From Bactericera cockerelli (Eukaryota; Arthropoda; Insecta; Hemiptera; Triozidae): 64,000 bases of DNA. The notes under the pieces are model-generated. The model saw only the letters and a program-made list of their open reading frames with translations, was not told the origin of the DNA and made no database searches. The stretch's first letter is position 1, and each line of letters begins with the position of its first letter. The DNA lies in the NCBI GenBank assembly GCA_024516035.1, contig CM044962.1, positions 372,001-436,000 of the forward strand, written 5' to 3'. Of this stretch, positions 55,423 through 63,518 are shown in pieces. The position numbers and the translations under genes are program-made.

Positions 55423-55522
55423 NNNNNNNNNNNNNNNNNNNNNNNNNNNNNNNNNNNNNNNNNNNNNNNNNNNNNNNNNNNNNNNNNNNNNNNNNNNNNN
55501 NNNNNNNNNNNNNNNNNNNNNN
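55423..55522. other. Assembly gap (100 N)
   Basis: Exactly 100 N, the usual marker for a gap of unknown length. Left of it is a LINE 3' region, right of it the middle of a Red exon. Confidence 0.98.
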
Positions 55523-55714
55523 AAGGCCGCCTTCCAATATGGCGTCAAGATGGCGGACGGACGGCGCACGCGCAAGTTCAACAAGGAGAAGAATGAGCGC
55601 GCCGAGCTGGACAGGGAGTGGAGCAAGATCCAGCGCATCATCTCCAAGCGCAAGCCCGGCGAGGCGCCGCCCCCCGGCGGTAAGGCGCCCGCCTTCAAAG
55701 TGCCCAAGTACTAG
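55523..55714 (+). CDS. IK: Protein Red (IK), C-terminal exon, cut by the gap
   Basis: The frame is open from the gap to TAG at 55,712 and holds 63 residues. KAAFQYGVKMADGRRTRKFN, then ERAELDREWSKIQRIISKRK and the end FKVPKY match the conserved C-terminus of Red/IK (AAFQYG.KM..GR.TR.F, AELDR.W.KI..II.KRK, ..PKY). Red is a nuclear spliceosomal B-complex component with roles in mitosis. Upstream exons are in the gap or absent. Codon third positions are nearly all G or C. The stop is followed by ggctagcttg and an A run. Confidence 0.9.
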   Translation, partial: KAAFQYGVKMADGRRTRKFNKEKNERAELDREWSKIQRIISKRKPGEAPPPGGKAPAFKVPKY

Positions 55715-56043
55715 GCTAGCTTGAAAAAAAAAAAAAAAAAAAAAAAATAATAATAATAAAAAAAATACAGAATTTTTCTGTAGAATCTATAAAAAAATTG
55801 GCTTAAAAAAAAAAAAATAATAATAAAAAAAAAAAAAAACGATACAGAATTTTTCTGTAGAATCTAAAAAAATTGGCTTAAAAAAAAAAATCACAAAACA
55901 ATTATAGGACTTATAGAATTCACAAAACAAGTATAGGACTTATAGAATTCACAAAACAATTAGAAGACTTATAGAATTCACAAAACAAGTATAGGACTTA
56001 TAGAATTCACGAAACAATTATAGGACTTATAGAATTCTCAAAA
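55715..56043 (+). repeat. Repetitive 3' flank of Red
   Basis: Units acagaatttttctgtagaat (a hairpin) plus ttggctt and an A run occur at about 55,767, 55,842, 56,267 and 56,332. From 55,890 to 56,040 there are six units of 28-30 bp, cacaaaacaattataggact plus tatagaatt. The second exon copy begins inside this array at a shared caat. Confidence 0.85.
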
Positions 56044-56223
56044 CAATATGGCGTCAAGATGGCGGACGGACGGCGCACGCGCAAGTTCAACAAGGAGAAG
56101 AATGAGCGCGCCGAGCTGGACAGGGAGTGGAGCAAGATCCAGCGCATCATCTCCAAGCGCAAGCCCGGCGAGGCGCCGCCCCCCGGCGGTAAGGCGCCTG
56201 CGTTCAAAGTGCCCAAGTACTAG
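56044..56223 (+). pseudogene. IK: Second, truncated copy of the Red terminal exon
   Basis: From caatatggcgtcaag to TAG at 56,221 it is nearly identical to the first copy. The only differences I find are two synonymous ones near the end (cccgcc versus cctgcg, both Pro-Ala). The same gctagcttg and A run follow. It lacks the first four residues and a splice acceptor, so it is probably not used. It may be a tandem duplication, or an assembly of two alleles around the gap. Confidence 0.75.
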
Positions 56224-56297
56224 GCTAGCTTGAAAAAAAAAAAAAAAAAAAAAAAAAAAAACGATACAGAATTTTTCTGTAGAATCTATAAAATTGG

Positions 56298-56328
<31 letters not shown>

Positions 56329-57639
56329 CGATACAGAATTTTTCTGTAGAATCTATAAAAAATTGGCTTAAAAAAAAAAATTTAAGGTGCTTTAACAGTG
56401 GTCATTCGCACCGTTTCCAAGGTTAGATTTTTCCAAATAAACGGGTTCTCTTAAGGTCTATCATCAGAGAATCTATCCCGTTTTTGTCATCCTCAAGAGA
56501 AGGAGGGGTAGATAGGGATGTTCGAATAGGGGTATATAGCATTACATACAAAACAATTATAGGACTTATAGAATTCACAAAACAATTATAGGACATACCA
56601 AGATGTGTACAAAGTGGTAGGGTACTCACATGTAAGCTCTCCCCCTTTCAGTCACATGTAAGCGCGTTTCTGGCACTGACAGGCAGAGAATTCCACAGGC
56701 GTGCTGCTGTGGTGTGGAACGAGATCTCACCTGCAGTGGTCCTTTGTAATGCTATTTTTAGCATTTTGGTTTGATCCAAAAATATTATCTGTTATGTTTA
56801 TTTATTTACACTTTATTAATAGGACATATATTATTATGTACAACACAAATAATTACAAATGAAAATACAATATAATAGAAGAAAAAATATATATATATAT
56901 ACAATACATAATATATGTCCTAACTAAAGGGCCGGGTTATTGCCTTTGGCAATCTCTTCCACCCAACCCTTATGTTTTTATGTTGCAACATTTTTAATAC
57001 CTACACATGCCTTTTTTGTTGAATACAGCCTAAAAGAAATTCAACATTTCACCCACGCAACCTACAGTATCTTGTCTCGATCATGTCATTACTTATTATG
57101 GAGCCATACTGTTAAAAAAATGGGATTTTTAGATCAAGTCCCAAAGTTCAAAGTAAATATTTAGCATAGGATGTGATTTATTGTATGTATATAAAAAAAT
57201 GTAAATAAAGTTCAATATTATTTATATAATTATCAAAAAGTATTCGTTTTAGCCCTAATAGCAAATGGAGTTATCTCCATTTACAGGAAACTCTCAAACC
57301 TGCTACCCATATTAACCAACCTGCAACCCATATCAAATGGGGTTCAGTGGAAGAGAAAGCCACGGGCTTTAAACTCGCCCCTTGGTTCACTACATATTCT
57401 ATGTGTTCTTTTTTTTTTTCATGTCCTATTTTGTTGAATGTATCATGTAGTTGCCCAATAAAGTGTTAAATAATAATAACCTCGCTGGACGATAGTTAAC
57501 TTCGGTGATCTTACGAGAACCGGTGCATTGCGCCATCGACTCTGGTCTAAATGACTCTAAATTTGGCCCAGAATCTCCTTTGGGTGTGTCGGTGCGTGAA
57601 TTCCGCCAGACACTCAATTTTTTATTTTAAATCCTTTAC
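56224..57639. other. Red/SUGP1 intergenic, repeats
   Basis: More Red 3'-flank units to about 56,380 and again at 56,550-56,600. A hairpin-type repeat on the - strand (56,797-56,970, stem ttgcc/ggcaa). A second on + (57,345-57,475, stem aaagcc/ggcttt). A 5S-type SINE fragment on - (57,478-57,545). No gene. Confidence 0.6.
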
Positions 57640-57890
57640 GCCAGCGTCGATGGCGCGTTGAATGCACCGGTTCTCGTAGGATCACCGAAGTTAAGCGACG
57701 TCCAGCGAGGTTAAGACTTGGGTGACCATTCAAATTCGAACCCTCGTGATGCTGGCATTCTGGCCCAACCCAGGCTGGGTGAGGTCAATGTGGGTAGCAG
57801 GGTTGTAAGTTTCCTGCGAATGGAGGGTAAAACCCCTGTCTTGTATGACCATGCAGTTGAAAAACGACGTTAAACTCTAATAATATAAAA
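57640..57890 (+). repeat. 5S rRNA-derived SINE, best copy
   Basis: It begins gccagcgtcgatggcgcgtt and runs through gaatgcaccggttctcgtag, gatcaccgaagttaagcgac and gaggttaagacttgggtgac. This is the order of the first 75 or so bases of 5S rRNA, including the internal promoter boxes. The non-5S body follows (gctggcattctggcccaacc, gaatggagggtaaaacccc) with the end aacgacgttaaactctaata. The retained 5S promoter marks it as SINE3-type. Confidence 0.88.
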
Positions 57891-57959
57891 AAAAATCCTT
57901 TACATAGTGACGTTTTTGAACAAGTATTTTACAATTACCAATTCCTCTCTTGATATACT

Positions 57960-58140
57960 GGTACAAATATGAGCGTACGATTAGCTCAGTGGTACGGTCC
58001 TCGCTTTCCATGTGGAAGATCCTGGGTTCGAACCCCACAGTCGACAGAAAATTGTATTCATAATTTGATAACACAGTTGTTTGTAAGGCACACCTTTCGT
58101 TGCGCTCGTGTTGACCCATCAACTAAATGGTGAGTATTTT
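57960..58140 (+). repeat. tRNA-Gly-like SINE family G, head part
   Basis: tacgattagctcagtggtac and gggttcgaaccccacag give A and B boxes. The body is cut at 58,140. A 3' part of the same family is at 59,769-59,870. Confidence 0.7.
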
Positions 58141-58156
58141 TTAAATTTTCAGTATA

Positions 58157-59145
58157 CAGGGTGGGGCAAAAGTCTGGAAACCCCTGAATAACTTTCGAAT
58201 GGCTTCTTCGGTAATAATAAAATTTTGTATGGTAAACCGGGGTAGTAAGACCTCCTTTTACAGTGGGGCCGATTTTTGTTACCGGCCCCCATGTCGGGGC
58301 CAGGGGGGTCAGCTTCATTTTTTTAAATACGAACCCCTACTTTGCGATACATTTTTGGAAAGGCCTTTAAATAAGAAATACTTTGGTGCAAATTTTATTT
58401 TTTAAATATAAATTGTTTGCAAATGGCGTCCAACTTTGTGTATGCAGTGTAAAGTCTGGAAACCCCTGAATATCTTTCGAAAGGGCTTTTTCAGTAAATT
58501 TAAAATTAAGTTCGGTAATCCGTGGTAATCAGACCTTATTTTTTATTACCGGCCCCCATGTCTGGGACAGGGGGGCCAACTTCAAAAACTACGAAACCAC
58601 ACCTTGCGATGCATTTTTGGAATTAAGCACCAAAGTATTTCTTATTTAAAGACCTTTCCAAAAATGTATCGCAAGGTGGGGGTTTGTATTAAAAAAAAAA
58701 AAAGAAGTTGGGCCCCTGGCCCCGACATGAGGGCCAGTACCAAAAATCGCCCCCATTTTAAAAGAAGGTAAAATTACCACCAATTACCGTACACAATTTT
58801 AAATTTACTGAAAAATCCCTTACGAAAAATATTCAGGGGTTTCCAGACTTTACACTGCATACACAAAGTTGAACGCCATTTGCAAACAGTTAATATTTAA
58901 AAAATAAAATTTGCACCAAAGTATTTCTTATTTAAAGACCTTTCTAAAAATGTATCGCAAAGTAGGGGTTCGTATTTAAAAAAATGAAGTTGGCCCCCCT
59001 GGCCCCAACATGGGGGCCGGTAATAAAAATCGGCTCCACTGTAAAAGAAGGTCTTACTACCTCGGTTTACCATACAAAATTTTATTCTTACCGAAGAAGC
59101 CATTCGAAAGTTATTCAGGGGTTTCCAGACTTTTGCCCCACCCTG
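58157..59145. mobile_element. Fold-back element with nested ends, TA target
   Basis: Ends cagggtggggcaaaagtctg and the inverse, flanked by TA (58,155-58,156 and 59,146-59,147). Each arm contains a second internal copy of the terminal segment (agtctggaaacccctgaata at 58,169 and 58,453, inverse near 58,832 and 59,113). Two ends thus lie one inside the other on each side. Open frames in the arms are mirror images. No transposase motif is recognised. Confidence 0.85.
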
Positions 59146-59272
59146 TATAACAAAACTCAACATCTTCAGGAAATTATAGGTAGAATACTTCTTCCATTGA
59201 ATCAGCTCATTACACTGTCAGCCCATTACACTCGCACTGTTTCCTCGCTGAATGTTTTTCTTACTTTACTTC

Positions 59273-59470
59273 TGTCCCGGTAGCTCAGTGGTAAAGGCGA
59301 CACTCTGTGAATCCAGAGGTCGTGGGTTCGAAACCCAGCCGGGACATGACAAGTTATCCTCCCATTTGGGATTTTTAGCACATAATAATATGTCTTGGGC
59401 TTACTGCTGGAATAATGGGTAGTCCTTATCGGGCAGTATAAATAAGGCGATATTATTATTATTACTTTCC
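59273..59470 (+). repeat. tRNA-derived SINE family B, complete
   Basis: The clearest copy: gtcccggtagctcagtggta, ggtcgtgggttcgaaaccca, ccgggacatgac, body and a gcgatattattatt tail. Confidence 0.9.
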
Positions 59471-59870
59471 GTGCCCATGATGGTTGTGTCATACTGATGG
59501 AAGGATTGATGGGGGTATAAACCCCTGTAGACGCCCAGAGGCAATTCTCTGGGCTCCTTCCATGTTCTGTGTGGTGATTATTATGTAAAAAAAAAAAAAA
59601 AATATGTAAATAAATTTCACTTTTAATTTATTTACATAAACATAACTAAAGGCTATTTTTATGTAAATTAATTTCACTTCTAATTTATTTACATAAACAC
59701 AGCTAAAGGCTATCTTTAGCTGAATGGCCAAGGATAGCCTTTCAGCCAGGAAACAACCCGATCGTGGCTAATGGTGAGTATTGTGTCACTTCTCGCCCAT
59801 CAAATGGGAGGCATACAAGATGGGCAAGCTACAGCGCAGACCACCAAGTATCTGTTATTTCATGACTCAT
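59471..59870. other. Intergenic; short repeats and SINE G tail
   Basis: An imperfect duplication of tttatttacataaacataac / tttatttacataaacacagc at about 59,628 and 59,686. A family G tail (gagtattgtgtcacttctcg) follows from 59,769. Confidence 0.5.
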
Positions 59871-59872
59871 CA

Positions 59873-60115
59873 TCATCATAGGGTGGTGTCATCGTGAACG
59901 ATGGTAGCCAGACAGTGGAGGAATGACTCAGTACTTCTACCACTGTCTTTACAAGGAGGCTAATAATTGACAAGGGCCCCCAGAACCAAGCCAATGCTGG
60001 TCTACTGCCTGTTTATAGTCCCCCAGTCAGACTGATGGTCTACTCCCTGTTTATAGTACCCCAGCCAGACTGATGGTCTACTCCCTGTTTATAGTCCCCC
60101 AGCCAGACATTTCAT
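59873..60115 (-). repeat. Dispersed repeat H
   Basis: Reverse-strand copy with three head units (ctactccctgtttatagtcc on +). Confidence 0.8.
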
Positions 60116-60370
60116 GACTAGGAAATAAAAATAAAAAAATGGTATGAAACACAGATCTTAAAAAACTAATTAGTACGAAATAAAGCAACACTAAACTTTT
60201 TAACAAATTAAAATGAATTTTTACACTTCTTTATTGACTGATTCATGTTTGATTTAGTAGCAAGTACAAAGATTCTAGTTTTATGCTGTTCTCTTATAAT
60301 ATGGTGCTAACACACACGATATATTATTATTAATATAGACCTTAATCTAGAGCGAGTTTTAGACTTTTTT

Positions 60371-60538
60371 TAAGTGTGCCCCGGAACCGCTTTCGCATTA
60401 CTTCAGGGCACTTTACCTTTACATGCCTTTCCGGAAACGGAAAATTTCGGTCAGAAATTTCCGCTCCGGCCGGGATTCCAACCCGCAACCTCCGGGTCAG
60501 TAACCAATGCTCTTAACCACTGAGCCACGGAGGTCAGC
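60371..60538 (-). repeat. tRNA-derived SINE family D
   Basis: The - strand head is gacctccgtggctcagtggt. B box and body are as in the 1203 copy. Fragments of families A (-) and D (+) follow at 60,604-60,760. Confidence 0.8.
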
Positions 60539-60835
60539 TAACTGATTTAAATGTTTACCTACTGGTACTGGCTAGAACAGTTAGTTTTGCTGGTTGTCTC
60601 TTTGTTTAATAATAACACTCTTAAGTGGAAGGTAACTACCAGGCGAGGTTAATCCTCAAAGCCTTTTCTACCACTTCTTCAGTTTCCGGAATGGCATGGA
60701 TGTAAAGATAAGTGCCCGGAAGTAATGCGAAAGAGGTGCCGCGGCACACTTACCTCTAATATTTCAACAACAAAAAATCATTTAAGAGGTTAAAAAGGAT
60801 TTCATTAAATCTTTCACATCTGGATCTGGACAGAG

Positions 60836-60862
60836 CTAGTAGTAGGGTCGGCGCGGGTTATT
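60836..60862 (-). CDS. SUGP1: SUGP1 terminal coding exon, 27 bp
   Basis: After the acceptor ttctttccag it encodes NNPRRPYY and a TAG stop. This is the end expected for SUGP1 after RFRPNPL. It is too short to be found as an open frame and was located by the expected C-terminus and the acceptor. Confidence 0.9.
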   Translation of the reverse strand, partial: NNPRRPYY

Positions 60863-61293
60863 CTGGAAAGAAAATAATAACAAATAAATAAATGTGTTTC
60901 TTTACTTCCGATTTTCAATGTATTAGAAATTTATCTCTATTTTTTATCTGGGGTGGTGCGGAAGAGAATGCCGTTGCATTAGCACTACCCTTGATCAAGT
61001 TTTGTGTGTATAACTGTAAATATTCCTTGTATGTATATTTGTTTATAGTCTTAGGGCAGAATTAATAGACGTTTTTGTAATACCTCTGTGGCACAAATCA
61101 CGGATTGCGTACTGTGTAAGATAGGGAAAACCGACACTTAGCAATGACTTGTGATATAGAATTTATCTATTTATTTGGCCCTAAATGTAAATAAAACTTG
61201 ATCGAATTTATTGAAAAATAATAATAATGATAATTTTATTATTGAATAAGCTTATGTTTGTATTTTTAATTTTATTTTTTTCAATACCTAACA
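60863..61293. other. SUGP1 last intron, left part
   Basis: A hairpin-type repeat on + (60,953-61,060, stem aatgcc/gcatt with one base lost). Sequence at 61,040-61,170 is shared, inverted, with 6280-6420. Confidence 0.55.
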
Positions 61294-61517
61294 TCTATAC
61301 TTATAAAAGAGAGTTTCACTCACTGATTCATCACTGTTTCTTCGAACTGGTAAGTCCTAGGAACCTGAAATTTGGTAGGTAGCTTTGTCTCATAGTCTAG
61401 ATGTGCAATAATACGGGATTTTTCGAAATTCCCACTACAACACCTGCCATTGGCGAAAAAGAATTTTTTGCTTTCACGGCCATGCCTCGGCCCGTAAAGC
61501 GGGCGACAGCCCGCTAG
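61294..61517 (+). mobile_element. Small non-autonomous Helitron, perfect 3' hairpin
   Basis: Starts TCTATACTTATAAAAGAG, ends gcgggcgacagcccgc plus TAG in the context CTAG/T. About 90 percent like the copy at 22,655. Direct repeats of about 50 bp (attgaataagcttatgt..caatacctaa) lie on both sides (61,242-61,290 and 61,518-61,568). Confidence 0.85.
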
Positions 61518-61690
61518 TTATTGAATAAGCTTATGTATGTATTTTCAAGTTTTTTCTTCAATACCTAATATTAATTATAAAAATGGAGTGGGCAAGGACT
61601 CTGAATGTTACAGACCCCTCTCTTTAAATAAATTTTCATTAAAAAAAAAAAAATGGAGTAATTTCTCCGGAAACTTAAAAGAAAACTCAC

Positions 61691-61820
61691 CAGAGGATTG
61701 GGCCGGAACCTGTAGGCCAACATCATCCGCTTCCTGTACGCATCAAACTCATCATCGTCCCCGGTGAGGTCATCCGGTCTCTCAACTCCCAGGCCCTGGT
61801 TGTCAACTCGGGTGGAAGCT
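61691..61820 (-). CDS. SUGP1: SUGP1 penultimate coding exon
   Basis: One base plus 43 codons, acceptor ctgtgttccag, donor gtgagt. It encodes ..[20 protein letters not shown] and [20 protein letters not shown], matching the conserved SUGP1 tail (G.G..RP..L...[19 protein letters not shown]). Confidence 0.95.
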
Positions 61821-63357
61821 CTGGAACACAGAAGAAAAAAACTGATGTAAACATCACAAAAACTGATGTAAACTTTTCATCAATCTCCCCTCTATACCAA
61901 ACTCTAACTACCTACAATATCCATCACCGCCAGTTAGACCTATCTATGAGCCTTCACAGCTTTTCTGAAGCCGTTCAGGGCTGTTTTAGCTAAATTCTTA
62001 AAATTCTCAATACCTACTATTATTTATTACAACAAAAAACTCTTTTTAATAATCTTTTTTATACTTATTGTTATAATAATTAGATTATGTTACAGTAATT
62101 ATTTCTTAAGATAGATAGGTAAATTATATAATGTTCATTGTATATTGTGTTTAATGTTTGAAACGTCACAATAAAGTAAATTAATTAAATTAAATTAAAT
62201 CACACGACTTTCCTTATCCTATTGGGAATAAGAACGGTACCAAAAGCCGCTGGTGACTCAAAGTTAACAGTTAGCTAAAAATAAATGTCAAATTCGTAAT
62301 CAGCACCTCAAAATTATTGGATTTGATATGTCACAACCCCCATCTACGATAAAAAAAAAAACTTTTTTGGTATCCTGAGGCTATGATTCGTCCAGAAATG
62401 TGAAAAGCTGGGTAGGTCAAATTTTCGACGAATCCTAACTAATTTTATTTTTTTAAACAAAACAATCAACAATTAATTAATAACAGAGATAAAAAAAAAC
62501 AATATTTACAAAATAAAATATAGAAAAAAAATGTTTAAATTTAAATGTACAATTGTCTTGTATTCCGGGGCGAAGTTAATGCCTTAGGCATTCTCTGCCA
62601 CTTAACCCCGAAAGGCAATTTATTTATTTACACTTTATTAATTGGACATATTATACAGGGTGTTTCTAAATTATACCGAGAAAAAAAAAATACCACAGTA
62701 CAATGGGACCAAATGATGAAGAAAAAGTCCTATAAACATATGTCCGGAAATGCCTCCTTTCTGAGATACAGGGCCGGACATGATGGGTCAAAAAATGTGT
62801 TTTTCTTAAATATCTTTTTAACGGTAGGTTGAAAATTAATTACTTTTTTTGTACTTGCTTATGATTAGATTTAACATGTTTCACGAGCTACCGTTAAAAA
62901 GATATTTAAGAAAAATACGTTTTTTGACCCATCATGTCCGGCCCTGTATCTCAGAAAGGAGGCATTTGCAGACATATGTTTATAGGACTTTTTCTTTATC
63001 ATTTGGTCCCATTGTACTGTGGTATTTTTTTGCGGTATAATTTAGAAACACCCTGTATACAATACAAATTAAAATAAAATATATGAGAAAAAAAAAAAAA
63101 AATATATACATAATATATGTCCTAACTAAAGGGCGGGGTTATTGCCTTTGGCAATCTCTTCCACCCAATTTATTTATTTACACTTTATTAATTGGACATA
63201 TTATATACAACACAAATAATTACAAATTAAAATAAAATATAAGAGAAGAAAATAAATAAATAAATATATACATAATATATGTCCTAACTAAAGGGCGGGG
63301 TTGTTGCCTGTGGCAATCTCTTCCACCCAACCCACTAGTATGGATTGGCCAGCTTAC
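61821..63357. other. SUGP1 intron: dispersed repeats and a fold-back element
   Basis: About 62,215-62,440 is a repeat shared with 37,495-38,100. Hairpin-type repeats on - lie at 62,440-62,605 (atgcc stem), 62,622-63,170 (ttgcc stem, split by the fold-back element) and 63,170-63,335 (ttgcc stem), the last ending 15 bp before the donor region. Confidence 0.65.
62656..63055. mobile_element. Fold-back element, 400 bp, TA target
   Basis: Ends cagggtgtttctaaattata and its inverse. Arms of about 190 bp (aaagtcctataaacatatgt, gaggcattt, gggccggacatgatgggtc) are near-perfect inverses. It lies inside a hairpin-type repeat whose uninterrupted sister is at 63,170-63,335, which shows the empty site. No coding capacity. 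Confidence 0.88.
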
Positions 63358-63518
63358 TTGTTCACCGGCTGCTGGATGCCGGCCCCGTCTTGCCCGAGGC
63401 CAGAGCCCTCTTGCCAGCCCAGCTTCTGCAGCATCTGGAAGCCAATGTTGTCCTCCTTCAGCTTGAACTCCTTGTAGTCGGACAGGTCGGGCTCCCGGCC
63501 GTCTTTCAGCGCGACATA
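63358..63518 (-). CDS. SUGP1: SUGP1 G-patch exon
   Basis: 53 codons plus two bases, acceptor atgtccacag, donor gtaagc. After [20 protein letters not shown] comes the G-patch: [20 protein letters not shown] and GAGIQQPVN, with the Gly-x-x-x-L-x-x-x-GW-x-x-G-x-GLG pattern intact. Its first 15-20 bases and acceptor are repeated in the array to the right. Confidence 0.95.

Larger units (their letters stand above)
60836..63518 (-). other. SUGP1: SUGP1 gene, 3' part (three coding exons seen)
   Basis: SUGP1 is a nuclear SURP and G-patch protein that acts in branch-site recognition with SF3B1, its G-patch activating a DEAH helicase. Coding pieces at 63,358-63,518, 61,691-61,820 and 60,836-60,862 join with matching phases (2/1, then 0/0). 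Together they give the G-patch and the very conserved C-terminus. Upstream exons (SURP domains) lie beyond the right edge. It is convergent with Red. Confidence 0.92.

Noticed and set aside
57640..57720. A functional 5S rRNA gene
   Set aside because: Only the first part of 5S is present and it runs into a repeat body shared with other copies, so it is a SINE head.
58058..59283. Paired proteins on both strands (e.g. MKLTPLAPTWGPV..)
   Set aside because: They are mirror images read from the two arms of a palindromic element.
463..59340. Genuine tRNA genes at the many A/B-box pairs
   Set aside because: Heads are imperfect, each is followed by a family-specific body and ATT tail, and the same body recurs many times. 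They are SINEs.
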